Shown in pieces: positions 45,101-55,960 of a DNA stretch of 64,000 nucleotides. The notes beneath the pieces were generated by a model. It did not search any database and had not been told where the DNA came from. It was given only the letters and a program-made list of their open reading frames with translations. The stretch is taken from assembly GCA_020736575.1 (NCBI GenBank), contig JAGPYM010000025.1, positions 434,001 to 498,000 on the forward strand, read 5' to 3'. Each line of letters opens with the position of its first letter. Position 1 is the first letter of the stretch. The translations under genes and the position numbers were made by a program. The stretch is from Thelonectria olida. Its lineage: Eukaryota > Ascomycota > Sordariomycetes > Hypocreales > Nectriaceae.

Positions 45101-46687
45101 TCAGCTACATCAACTGATGGGAAACGACTCGGGATACTCCGCGTCTGGTCGTCCGAGTAAGTCCGAAATCCCCTTAAGCACCACACACAAAGTCTAAGCT
45201 CATATTACCAGATCGTTCGACATGCTTTGGAGTCGACCAAGTGTACCCCATCTCCATGCTGCCCTCGGTGTTTCAGCCGATCAAACTCGGAATCACGCCC
45301 AAGACGATGGAGAGCTCTTGTCCATTCTCTCGGTCGGTCGGTACGCACAATACGAGGTCTTCAAGACTGGAAGCCACCTGGCATTGCTCCACACCTCAGA
45401 CATCGATCTCAGGCATGAAGAAATTGCGATGCTGTTGCGTCAATCTTTGCGGCAAGGTGCTCTTCAGGAGTGGAAACTGAGTTTTCCCATGGCTATCAGC
45501 AGCAGCCTTGCGATTATCGTCGTGCTGAGGTCGATCTACGTTATCGGGGCCTCTGATGCTCTTGAACCTAAGGACACAAAATTTCGTGTGTCGGGGCCCA
45601 GTCTTCTGGATTCTGCTGTTCTGGATCCCCAAGGAGTGAATTGGTCCACTCGGAGGGTTCTTTTTGAGCTGCCCTACCTTTACAACGTCAAAATTGGGTG
45701 CGATGACAAGTTCCTCGCTCTTCAGGACGAGGATATGAGAGTCGCCGGTGGAAACAACCACTCACTAGTGGTTTTCAATCTCGACGTGCAATACAGGAAT
45801 ATTCGGACACGATATCTCGGCCGTTTTTCGTACAGAATAACCAACCGAAATGACAGCTTGTGGGAACTCCATGGCTCCCAGCCCTGGTTGATCTTTTGCG
45901 CCTTTTCAAATGTTTACCTCTGGAGGCTCCAAGACGGTACGTCAATTCAAAGCGTTTGTGACCTATTGCTTTGGGCTGCTCTGACTTGGGTTCTTGACAA
46001 ATAGCGGAATCAGCAAGGCCAATCCTGGCAGCTTTAGTTGATGGCGCTCAGCGAATCATTGAAGGCATTGGATTCTCTCACTGCGGTGACTATCTAACTG
46101 TGAAGCTTGAGCAACAGATGTGGCCTGAAATATTCCCGCTTGTATCATTTCGAACGAAAAAGCACGCACTCGCTGATAGTCCAGCCGTTGAGAGGAAACG
46201 TGCAAAAAGTTCCCGGTCCTCCCTTGAACTCGAACGGGCACCCGGACTCACAATATCAGGGTCCCTTGCCTCTATCGACAGACAGGGAGGGGGAATTTGT
46301 CTTGGCCAAGAAACCGGTCGTTTTGGATCGCAGTCGATCGAGCTTTACCAGCAACCTGCCAATACTTCCGATCCAGGGGAGTCCGCCCGTCTGGTTTCAC
46401 TTCCCAGCAAATATCCTGCGCACACGATTCGTCATGTGGCAAGAATCGCTGATTCAGGGGACGCATGTATCGTTATCCTTAACAAGACACAGCCTCGATC
46501 ATATGAGTCAGACGACATCTCGAATGGACACGGTCCGATGGTGATACGCCGGAATCTTCAGTCCATCCACTTCGAACCCAAGCTAGCCGAGACCGCTCGC
46601 ACGCCTGTTCGATTCATGCTTGAGTTAAAAGAGGACGACGATAACTCGGAAGATAAAGAGGGTAGCCACTCCCAGCGAACATCGTAG
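42186..46687 (+). CDS. DUF7708-NACHT NTPase (fungal NLR-like STAND protein), frame broken in this sequence
   Basis: Exons as read: 42186-42193, 42238-42550, 42611-42824, 42871-43376, 43432-45136, 45213-45938 and about 46006-46687. The N-terminal domain (SRAKQKFWDSLPDEDKRRF to PEWANIVWGALRLVLQ) is the DUF7708 pattern of fungal STAND proteins; a helical linker leads to the NTPase with Walker A GNPGAGKT (formed across the 43377-43431 intron), Walker B VFLVMDGIDE, then HFIHLTVKDFM, the winged-helix end typical of these proteins. The C-terminal 600 residues lack WD40 or ankyrin motifs but resemble the beta-rich tails (FSHCGDYLTVK) of NWD-type relatives. Fungal NLRs act in nonself recognition and cell death. 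Frame breaks lie at the C6 run 43208-43213 and near 44727; homologous sequence continues in the new frame each time. Confidence 0.75.
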
Positions 46688-46742
46688 TCTCAGACTGGAA
46701 CCAGATCAGTGCCGTCAATGTCTCACAAGAAGGTTTCACTCT

Positions 46743-48167
46743 TCATTGCCAAAACGAGGATAAGCCCCCAAACCAGCTCGGTTCTGTCAAATACGGCAAG
46801 GGAAATGGCTCCTCAAGTCCTAAATCCTGACTCTCCGACTCATGCTGGGCATCGCATGGCTTCTCGTACCCGTCGTGCCATTTCTGCGACCGACGTAAAG
46901 CTCTTGCGCGCCTAGGATCGAAGAACCACTCAGTATCTAGAGTGATCTTGTCGCTCTCTTCTTCGAGCTCATTGGAGGTCGGAAAGTGTGGTTGTATACT
47001 AGACACTGGGTAAAACCGATCATCGTCAAAAAATACCCATGCGCGTTGTCGATAGATACCCAGCTGCAGGCTTTTGAAGAATGTATGTGAAATCCTGGGG
47101 TAGAGCACCCGGTATAGGCCTGGACCTAGTTGATAGTTATCATCCTCAACCTCGTTTGCTCCTTGGTCTAAGAAGAGCCCGTTGTATGACATGTAGCATT
47201 CCCAATCTGGGTATTCCCTTTCGAAGCAGAATCTAAACCACCTGGCTAGACGATCTCGCCCACAGCGTCCGGCTGTTGCAGATCTGAGCAGGGTCGTAGC
47301 AAGGTCGAACCCGTAGCAGGCCAGTGCTCCGGCCATTGTCCGCCACCCTGACCGCAGACCCATATCGGAGGCGTATGCGTCAGCACAGAAATAGAAGTTG
47401 TCCGGATAGAGCAACTGCCGAGTAGAAGGGGACTTTGGTAGCCAAGACTCACCGCACTGGGCGAACATAGCGCCGTAAAGAGACTCTAGGTATTGATGGA
47501 CGCACCGGATGGCTTCGCGCTCGGTCGGTTGGAAATCTCGACCTTGAAATTGGAATAGTGGTTCGCTGTCACGTTCGAGACGGTATTGACGTTTGTGAGG
47601 GTGGCGTATCTTGCAGATAAGCTCATATCTTAGGAACGCCGTGAGAAGCCGTTTCCACTCCAGGTCTGCAAGACGGGTTGCGTCAAATCTGTTGCCGATA
47701 ATCAGACCCTTAAAGATCAACTGCCTAGTCGAAGGTAAGTTAGGAAGACAGAGATATTCTCGAGGAGGGAATATTGCAGTGGCCTTGGTAATGTAGTCCT
47801 CAATAAAGAACAGCAGACGACTGTATAGCTTATCGAGTTCTGTGATGAGCTTGTGGTCTTGTTCTTTGAAAGGGTCAGGAAGTTGTTGTGCAGCCCACAA
47901 GCCGACATGCTTGGATACAATCGTCTTGTACAGATCAATTTCGGCTATATCCAACGAGGGATACAGGATGATAGCCATAGCGTCTTGCCTCATGCTTTCG
48001 TCGAGATTAGCGGCCAGTAGGGTTCGCGTAATGTGCGCTTTTGAAGCCATGCATTGCTGAAGCACGGTAGGTGAGGCCTGGGCTAATTTCCATATGCAGC
48101 GCTTAGATCGAAGCTGGACGTAGATTTGGAGACAGATCTCGGGCGGTATTGTAGCGAAGACATCCAT
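46743..48167 (-). CDS. F-box-like domain protein
   Basis: Single exon, 474 aa. The N terminus ATIPPEICLQIYVQLRSKRCIWKLAQASP is an F-box-like helix pair (IPPEI..I...L....I..L..A). The remainder has no repeat I recognise; it is rich in Arg, Tyr and Trp (EREYPDWECYMSYNG) and resembles the anonymous C-terminal regions of many fungal F-box proteins. By family it would link a substrate to an SCF ubiquitin ligase through Skp1, but no target can be inferred. It is tail-to-tail with the NACHT gene, only 55 bases between stops, so the two transcripts probably overlap at their 3' ends. Confidence 0.65.
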   Translation of the reverse strand: MDVFATIPPEICLQIYVQLRSKRCIWKLAQASPTVLQQCMASKAHITRTLLAANLDESMRQDAMAIILYPSLDIAEIDLYKTIVSKHVGLWAAQQLPDPFKEQDHKLITELDKLYSRLLFFIEDYITKATAIFPPREYLCLPNLPSTRQLIFKGLIIGNRFDATRLADLEWKRLLTAFLRYELICKIRHPHKRQYRLERDSEPLFQFQGRDFQPTEREAIRCVHQYLESLYGAMFAQCGESWLPKSPSTRQLLYPDNFYFCADAYASDMGLRSGWRTMAGALACYGFDLATTLLRSATAGRCGRDRLARWFRFCFEREYPDWECYMSYNGLFLDQGANEVEDDNYQLGPGLYRVLYPRISHTFFKSLQLGIYRQRAWVFFDDDRFYPVSSIQPHFPTSNELEEESDKITLDTEWFFDPRRARALRRSQKWHDGYEKPCDAQHESESQDLGLEEPFPLPYLTEPSWFGGLSSFWQ

Positions 48168-49436
48168 TTTGGTGCCTTTTTGTTGACAACTTTTGGAAAA
48201 GGGTCAAGTTCCGGATGCTTGGGAGCCGTCAAACCCCAGGATGGGAAAGTATTGGGCTTTGAGGCAGACGCAGCTGAAAGGAGCACAGCTTTCTTGCTTG
48301 GGTACTCTAGCGAGGGAGGTCTGAACGCATATGAAAGAAGACAGAAGACTGGTGCTTGAATAGATAATCTGGGCACATGAATGATTTTGAGAAGGCCAGG
48401 TAAGGTTGGGCTTCTTTATACCCGTTCAAGATTCCCTACGAGCAAGGAGCCTTTGTATGAGTTGACTCTGACTTGCATGCAACGTTGAACCGTTGGCTCC
48501 GTGTCCAGGCAGCAAAGCCCCATCTGCCTGAGGCTGACAACACACAGCTCTAGTTCTAGGCAGCAAAGGTGTGTGGCGGTATTGCGTTGCCGGCTAAAAG
48601 TGGCAATGAGGTAGTTGAGGGATAATGAATGAATGGTTCGTGGACCAAGTGAAAAGTCGTTGGCTTTGGTGATGGAATCAGCGCCAGATGTCACTATGGC
48701 CCCAGCCCGACCTCGCATATCAAATACATAAGCCCCAGAGTCACCAGAGTAGAAAAAGGGTTCCCTTAGGTTTTCTTGATTTTCTTTTGCTTTAGGATGT
48801 ACCACTATTAAGAAAAACAGTCTAAACGATTTGTAGTATTTTATTATTATTAAAAAAGCCAATAATCTAGACATATAATAGAGGTCGATATTGGAGTATT
48901 TTATATAGAAAAAATAATATCATTAATATGTCTTATTTTATTTTATTTATTATATTTGTTTATAATATAGCTAATAATAAGGAAGAGTTTCATATTATTT
49001 TAACATATCTCCCTTGGTAGTTGGAATTCAAACTTGTCTCTACACGCGTCCGTCAAACTTGAATACAAATCACACAATGAAACATCAAGGTCAAAGAGGC
49101 ACCGATAAACCCAATCCCGCTTGCTGTAATTCGGAGTGAGTCACGTGCGCGCAAGAGCAAGAAATGCGCATTAGTGAATGAAGGGTCGCCAAACAAATAG
49201 AACGTCATGGCAGCGGTCTTGGGCGAGCTCCTTCAAAATCACTTTAATCGCGTAATATAGAAACCGTGCCTACTTCTTTGCCCGATATTATCATGGAAGG
49301 CATAATGTCCATCAGTCTGGTTATTTGCGACTGTTACTCGTTACTATCTGAGTTAACCTCAGGCTTCCTCCCATATATGGAGTAACTGAAATCGGTCAGT
49401 GATCAGTATTGGAAATATGGTTTCATTGAGAAACAC
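48168..49436. other. Intergenic region with an AT-rich patch
   Basis: About 1.3 kb. The stretch 48820-49015 is strongly AT-rich (ATTATTATTAA, TTTATTTATTATA words) and looks like a second RIP-decayed relic. The rest has no supported exon. Confidence 0.55.
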
Positions 49437-50769
49437 CTACATGGGCCAATAAGCATGTATAGCTCGATTGTTCAACTCTTTCCTCACTTCTGTCAGGAAG
49501 ACGTTGACCTCGCTTTGCGTCCACCCAAGACCCCTTGTCAACGGCGCCATGGTGACGCCCTCGACACCGATGGCGAGGTTCTGGTTATTCCAGGCTCCGA
49601 GCTCCTTGTACTTTTTGTCTCGGGGCCAAGGGTTTGTAGGCCACTTGAAGCTAGTCACCACCACGTCGACGAATCCGGCTTCGGTCATGATGGCTTGCAG
49701 AGATTTGATGTCTTGGAATGGACGGCCAAGGTTGATCATGGCTTTGCCGACGAGCTGGAGCCACTTGGAGAGGGCATGCGTCTCTGTCAGAGTGCCGTCG
49801 TCAGACTTGAGCATAAGATCTATTTCTTGCATCTCAAAGTAGCCCCCAGGAGCGAGATTTCTATCAAGGTTAATCTCCATGCACAAACCGATGGCAAGAT
49901 GACTTACGCAAAGACATCGCGGATGTAGTTGGGCCAGCTTGCAATGCTGGATGTCATCATTCTGCTGTGGACGTAGTCGAAGGGCTCCGAATATGTCCAA
50001 GGCTCCTCTACATCGTCAACGAAAAACTCGACGTTTGGGGGGACGCTGCATCGGTTAGCGGCTACTGTCCGAGAATGTCCGCGTGGGTTCATACAAGTCG
50101 GGCTGGATGGGAGAAAGGTCAACGCCAATGACCTGCGGGGCGCGAATTAGCAAAGAATCAGGTTGATATTAGTTCGAGAATCGTGCCTTGGCCCCGGCAT
50201 GTTCATCACCATAGTCCACAGCCCAAACACCCGTGCCGGTGCCGACATCAAGCACCCTCGCCGGCTTGGCGCCTGGGTCATTTGGAGGAGCAAGGCCAAG
50301 CTTGTTGTCGAAAGTGAGGAGAAACAGGTGATGCTGGAGGTCTTGAACTGCATTAGCAAGTGGAACAAAAAGTGCTGATATGTGGAACACTTACCTAGCC
50401 TGTCGTTTTCTTGCTCATCGTTGGGCAAATTGTATTCTGTTCGGTGAGAATTGTCGTTACAAGCGCGAACTTGGGGGGATCTGGCAACCTACTTCCGTCT
50501 TTGTACTTGTGATACGTCCTTCCGTTTTCCCGTCTGTAGTCAAGTATCGAGCTCGATACGCTTTGCGTAGATGATGCCGAGTCCTGTCAGTTTGATGAGC
50601 TGGTTGCCCTTGAAGTGATGTTTTGGTCCTCACCTCTCCGAGCGAGGAATCCCCGTCGTCAAAAGCCTATCAATTCGATTAGTAAAGCCGCTCTTAACGC
50701 AGAGATGGAAAAGAAATACTGTACGTCGATGTCGGGGACTATCACTGGATCAGCGTCGATAGTTGCCAT
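49437..50769 (-). CDS. SAM-dependent methyltransferase, LaeA/TAM-like
   Basis: Eight exons: 50769-50725, 50666-50634, 50583-50493, 50436-50395, 50341-50187, 50132-50095, 50045-49909/49908 and 49860-49437; 321 aa, length divisible by three. Class I methyltransferase motifs: motif I VLDVGTGTGVWAVDYGDE, post-I VIGVDLSPIQPDF, NVEFFVDDVEEPW, DYVHSRMM and the post-motif LAPGGYFEMQEID. This arrangement, with N-terminal DYRRENGRTYHKYKDG and YNLPNDEQENDRLDLQHH, is that of the large fungal family that includes LaeA; most members are stand-alone enzymes with unknown substrates, often in secondary-metabolite clusters. None is apparent here. Intron 5 (50186-50133) uses a GC donor (AAG|GCACGA), the only non-GT donor I needed in this gene. 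Confidence 0.85.
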
Positions 50770-51617
50770 TGTACATTCGACCGACTCTGGCTGAGCGAAG
50801 CGCGAGACGAAGAGAGATTGAAGTCTGGCGACAGGTTCAATAATAACGCACCGATTCTTCCCCTCACCTAGAAGCAGACTTTTTGAGTTCTTAAATGCAT
50901 TATTCATCTCTCAATCCGTAAACCTGCATCGAAGCGAGGCCAATAAGTGACCTTTCGCGTCGCATGATATCTGCAGGCCAACCAACAACCAACAACCAAC
51001 AACCAACAATTAACACATGCTGATCCTCGGCTACTGAGGGTTTCTTGTCTGTTGTGCCCGTGAGAACTGTTTACGAATGAAAGATGAATACTCTAGCTAC
51101 AAAGCATCTCGAAAGAGTAGTTCCCTGTCAGACTCTAGCGTTGTCGCGTAAGTTCTGCTGGATGGGTTCGGCATGCACCGTTGTTGAGCCTATGTTGACG
51201 ACAACTAGGTTGCATGGAGAGGTGGAGACCAATTGACTGAAGTTTAACAGCGAGAATGTGGAGGAAAGGATTCGGGCTGACTTGGGCTTGATGCCATGGA
51301 CGGGAGCTGCGAGGAACGAATTGTTAAGGTGCGTAAGATTAACGTGTAATAAATAATAACAGTGAACAATCAAGCCAAACAACCCCCGTTCCTTTTCTCA
51401 AAACAGTTTATATGGCTCCATAGTGCCAACCTTGCTCATGCCGTTTCAGGAAATGCAGGGTTCTCGCAAACTCCAATGGCGAATCGACACTCGCAACCAA
51501 CCGACCCAGTGAACCAACAACACAGTACTCCCAAGTTTATCCATGGCCTTGATAGGTGCAATCTTGCAAGGGTAGTCTTGATACAGGACCGAAAAGGAAG
51601 TTGACAGTCTCTCGATA
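50770..51617. other. Intergenic region with a heptamer repeat
   Basis: About 850 bases between a methyltransferase start and the 3' end of the next gene. No exon supported; contains the CAACCAA microsatellite listed separately. Confidence 0.5.
50978..51010. repeat. Microsatellite, AACAACC-type heptamer
   Basis: About four consecutive copies of a 7-base unit (CAACCAA in one phase), upstream of the methyltransferase gene. Low complexity, no evident function. Confidence 0.75.
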
Positions 51618-52233
51618 TCAGGTCAACTCCTCTAACCGGAATATGACGTACAGAACCGTGGCGGCATTTCCGGGCAACTTGAAGCCCGTTTCTGTAAAGT
51701 ATAACACATCCTCTGGCTCCCACTGGTCGTCGTCGGCGCCCGCGAAACGAATCGGCACGGGTCGATCAAAGAGCGGCACGGCCACGCCCAGCCAGTCATC
51801 GCGGACCTTGAGTGCAGTCGTGTTTTCAGTCCGATACGCCTCTATTCTATAGTCTTCTGGGTTTTTGACTCTTCTTCCAAAAATGCCACGAGATAGCAGG
51901 ACCGCTTTTACCTGTAAACACTCGTCAACTGGGTAAGCAATAGGCAGTCGACACGAGAAACACGCGTGGGGGGGCGCTGACCTCGTTTTGCACAGACTCC
52001 CACAGCAGCTTGCATTCATCGGGGAAGTCATATCTACGGAGCTCCCTATACGAGGTGCTTTTAGGAATCATGGGCACGATTTCCACGGCGGCAGTCTTGC
52101 GGAGGTCTTTGGACGCGTTGGTCATGGTGAAGAAGCCATACTGGAGGTTGGGATACGATCTGTGGGTGGAGGCTGGTGCTCTGGAGACGAGGCCGTAGCG
52201 ATCGTAGTCACTGAACCGCTTATGCTGCGGCAT
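51618..52233 (-). CDS. Hypothetical fungal protein
   Basis: Two exons, 52233-51982 and 51911-51618, 70-bp GT-AG intron; 181 aa in a clean spliced frame. The start MPQHKRFSDYDRYGLV is preferred; an upstream in-frame ATG at 52341 would add 36 residues. No signal peptide or membrane segment. Visible features are IPKSTSYRELRRYDFPDECKLL in the first exon, and VRDDWLGVAVPLFDRPVPIRF and the acidic DDDQWEPEDVLYFTE in the second. I do not recognise the family. The alternation of hydrophobic and charged segments and the consistent frame argue for a real, expressed gene of unknown role. Confidence 0.55.
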
Positions 52234-53193
52234 TTCCAGCTTTGGTTCTGTGTTGATATTAAGGATTAAGGAGACTGCGAGCGAGCTGGACGGGCTGGGG
52301 ACATAGTGAACACTCAGCCTCCTCCGCCCTGGATTGGCCACGCTGTTGATTCGTCAATGTTTTCAACGTGGTGCCTGAGGCAGGAATTGGGCGAAAGCGA
52401 CAAGCATGGCATTCAATCAGTTGCACTCTAAACGTGAGGCATAACAAAGGCGAGTCCCATGATCTGGGCAATTTTACTGCAATGAAATTTCTACGAACGA
52501 AGGGATTAGATGTTTCGGAAGACCCAGTAATTAAACGTCAGCACTCGGTAATTCCTTGCAACTTATCTCGAAAATGACTCGGACAGTGGACTGCCCAGAT
52601 GGTCCACACAGCCCACTGTCCACTGTCCACCTTGGGAGCTGATAAGGGTTGGGGGAAGGGAAGGGCAAATGCGGTTCAATCTTCCAGACAGGTGCGAGCA
52701 AATCTGGAAACATGTGTAGCATATGATTTTCAATTGGGTCCTGTTCGAGGCAGTTGTCATTGTTGCTCAACTTGCTCTCTTCATTTCAAGATTGAGCGAG
52801 AGTGCCGTAATTATGGGAACACATTGAGCTATGTAAAACTAGACGCACTCAATTGGTCCAAGTACGCTCATCAACCCTTGAAATACTTGTGGTCTGTTGG
52901 CAACAGATGATGCATACAATGCTGCTAGAAATCACTACTCAAACTTGGAGGAGCATCTGAATACCATCAAACTTGATCCATGGCGGGGTTCGTGGGACTC
53001 GAGTCAACGAATCACCACCTTGTTCGTTTGCGACATCCCGTTAGACGCTGACGAAAGGTCCCATATCGGCTCCCACTTGAGTAGTTTGCATTTCGAAACC
53101 GTTAAAGCCGGTATCGCCTTCCAAACATATAAATCACAGGTCCAAGAGTGCGCCTTTATAATTGTTCAGTGGCAATGAGCTATATTCACCACA
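52234..53193. other. Promoter region upstream of the OYE-like gene
   Basis: About 960 bases. A 93-codon frame at 52897-53178 has no recognisable pattern and is probably not coding. The inverted repeat at 52581-52621 is listed separately. Confidence 0.45.
52581..52621. repeat. Inverted repeat / hairpin
   Basis: GGACAGTGG at 52581-52589 is matched by CCACTGTCC at 52613-52621, a perfect 9-bp stem around a 23-base loop, followed by a further CACTGTCCAC copy. Function unknown. Confidence 0.6.
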
Positions 53194-54480
53194 ATGTCAA
53201 CAACCGACCCTCTCTATACACCTCTACCTATCGCCAATGGCCGCATCACCCTCAGCCACCGCGTCGTCATGGCTCCCATGACACGCAACCGAGGCATCCC
53301 TTTAAAAGGAACTGAGAGAGTCTGGGTCCCCGACGAAGTCGTCGCACTTTACTACGCTCAACGCGCTTCACCCGGCGGCCTCCTCATCACCGAAGGCATC
53401 CCGCCTTCCCTCGAAGCAAGTGGCATGCCCAACGTGCCTGGCCTCTTCCACGAAGCCCAAATAGAAGGGTGGAAGAAGGTGGTCCAAGGAGTGCATGCAA
53501 AAGGCGGCTTCATCTATGCACAGCTCTGGCACGCCGGGAGGGCTACGATTCCTCAATTCACAGGAACCGAGGTCGTTAGTGCGAGCGCCACGCCCTGGGA
53601 AACCGATGAGAAGTTTCCATTTCGAACGCCCGCGGGGGAAAAGGTTGCGTATCGCGATCACCCCCCAGTTGCCATGACAGATGCGCACATTACAAACACC
53701 ACGGCGGATTTCGTCAAGGCGGCTAAAGCGGCCATTGACGCAGGGTTCAATGGAATCGAGATTAACGGAGGCAATGGAAACCGTGAGTGACCACTTCGCT
53801 TTGAACCGGTCGGAGAATATGAGAATTGACCAGAGGTAATAGTCCTTGACCAGTTCCTGCACTCGAACCTCAACACGCGAACAGACTCTTACGCAGGCTC
53901 GCCCGAAGCCAGATCCAAGTTCGTTCTCGACCTCGTCGCCGCAGTCGCAGCAGCAATCGGCCCCTCAAACGTCGCCATCCGCCTTGAACCGGCCGGTTTG
54001 TACCAAGGAACCTACGGCGAGGAGCGAGTAGAGACGTGGAGCTACCTCGCCCGACAACTGGCGGCCACTTACCAAGGCGACAACAAGCTGTCGTACGTCC
54101 ACTTTATCGAACCGCGCTTCGATCGCATCGAAGCCGAGCCAGAGAGATTCCACAAGACGTGGAGCCTGCCGACCGTGTCCAACGACCCCTTCCGAGCCAT
54201 TCTCTCGGCCGTCGGGATTCCGTGTTTCAGCTGCGGTGGCTGGAGCGACGAAAATGCGCTGGAAGCGCTGCGGGCCAAGTGGGATGGCGTTGTATTTGCG
54301 AAATGGTTTGCGAGCAACCCTGATTTGCCCGAGAGACTGAGGCTGAGAAAGGCATTGCACCCGTACGATCGGAGTCGTTTCTATGGGAGCTGGGACGGGG
54401 TGCGGGAGCGAGGGTATGTAGATTATCCAACTTGGGAGGAGGAAGAGACGGAGAAGAAGAAGACTCCAAATGACGCGTAA
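53194..54480 (+). CDS. Old-yellow-enzyme-like NADH:flavin oxidoreductase with altered active site
   Basis: Two exons, 53194-53782 and 53843-54480; 408 aa. The TIM-barrel FMN-enzyme pattern is clear: LSHRVVMAPMTRNR at the N terminus, GGLLITEGIPPS, IYAQLWHAGR, then FVKAAKAAIDAGFNGIEI before the active-site loop, LLDQFLHSNLNTRTDSYAGS and a C-terminal GGWSDENALEALR and GVVFAKWFASNPDLP. Relatives reduce activated alkenes with NAD(P)H, and some act in ergot alkaloid or oxylipin metabolism. The active-site motif normally H-x-x-N/H-G-Y reads N-G-G-N-G-N: the substrate-binding His and the proton-donor Tyr are both Asn, while the second Asn remains. The acceptor at 53842 was chosen because it restores the NLLDQFL alignment; one at 53833 would add three residues. 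Confidence 0.87.
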
Positions 54481-54621
54481 AAGACACATGAGGAACAAAT
54501 AGAAATTGAATCATGTGATTTTCTATTCTAAGCGGGAAATTCCCAGTAACGATGCGTTTCTAAGCTGGCTTGTCTGGACCGGCATGAACCTCTGGAGGGT
54601 CCCCTCGAAATGCTGCTTTGT

Positions 54622-55960
54622 TTACCTCTGAAGAGGTGGAGGATACGAGCGAGGGTCCAACAAGGGCACTTCGTGGGCTTTGTATATCATGTACACTTCC
54701 TCTCTCTCAGCCCAAACCTCCTCCATTTCTTTTGCAGAAACCTTGTCTCGCTTCGTCTTCCTCCCCTCGGCAGATCTCAGTGGGGCCTTCCCCTTCAGCA
54801 AGCAGTCAATCAGACGTTCGACGTCCCAGAGAGCACAACCCCATTCAAGATGTGGCCAGTTCATTGGGTCACGAGGGTTTAGAAATTCGCCTTCCCTACG
54901 TGCGGACAGGTGTTGCCAAATCGCGTCTGGTGCAAGCCACCTGTTCGAAGATTGCTAATCCCTCAAGTATGGGCTTGGAGCTGCTCCCGTCCCGAGTAGC
55001 ACGTCGCTGAGCCCGAAGTGTAAGAAGTGAAGATGGATCAAAGGAAGTGGGAACGGTACTCGGATCGCCTGCTCCAAGTCTTTATATTTAGTCAAAGTAT
55101 TGACGTAGGCGATCCATTCGAGTCCCAACGAGAGCAGATATTGAATCTTAGGGTCCTTTGGCTCACAGTCGAACGAGACCCTCCACTGAGAACCCCATAG
55201 AGGGTCGTGTCTAGCAATGTAGTTGAAAGCGGTGGAAAGGTCAACATCAACGCCTCATAGGCCTTCTCTTGTGGATGCTCAACGGCTTACCTAGACAGAT
55301 TTGGCGACTCAGGAAATCATGGATGCAAGCTAGTTGGACGTTTTCCTAGTGGGAGAAGCTGTTGAAGTAGAACCTTGTCCATTTTCGCATCTCCATTTCA
55401 TTCCATTGGAAGCAACCGTAAAATTTCCGATAATATTCAAAGCGATAAAAGGTTCGGCCGATCCGATCAACCTCTTCCTCTGACGGAGGCCGGGCTGCCA
55501 AGCTTGTCCCAAGGTCGATGCAGGTGGTCTCTGTACACCAATTGATGAACTTCATCACAAGGTATCGGACGTTGTGATGAAAATCGCATATTTCGATGGC
55601 CTCTTTCAGTGTCCAGATATGGACTGAGAGATCAACGCCCCTAGGAGACGACATGATATGAATGTATGAGACGAGATGGTCCAGCTCGTGGGGTTTTAAC
55701 GCGATATCCATTTTTGTAGCTAGCGTTCTCAGGAAAGGAGGATTGGTCTGGTTAACGATGGTGGCGTACTTCAAACAGCCCTCGCCGACGCAATTGAGAA
55801 GGACCGCTTTGATTATGGAATCTCGATGGAGGCCGAAGAGTATGTGTAGCCTCCGACAGGACCGGGCCACGAAGGCCAAAGACAGAGGGTCGGGAAGATG
55901 GGTAAGGACTCTGTGTATAGTCTCGTTCGGTAAGGACATGAGCGGAAATGGGGTGGCCAT
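54622..55960 (-). pseudogene. F-box protein gene with premature stop codons
   Basis: The first frame (55960 to 55346) encodes 204 aa: an F-box (SLPNETIHRVLTHLPDPLSLAFVARSCRRL), a helical middle, and RFYFNSFSH. It stops at TAG 55346-55348, yet the same frame goes straight on as ENVQLACIHDFLSRQI, where family members have SPWENEQ; so the Trp is replaced by a stop. A likely short intron (about 37 bp) leads to AFNYIARHDPLWGSQWRVSFD and a long downstream part interrupted once more by TAG near 54950, before ending MNWPHLEWGCALWD..ALLDPRSYPPPLQR at 54622. Both stops could be single G-to-A or C-to-T changes. It is either recently dead or a truncated F-box protein. No substrate can be inferred. Confidence 0.7.

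Noticed and set aside
52897..53178. 93-codon open frame before the OYE-like gene
   Set aside because: No family resemblance, ends 15 bases before the OYE start and lies where its promoter and leader should be.
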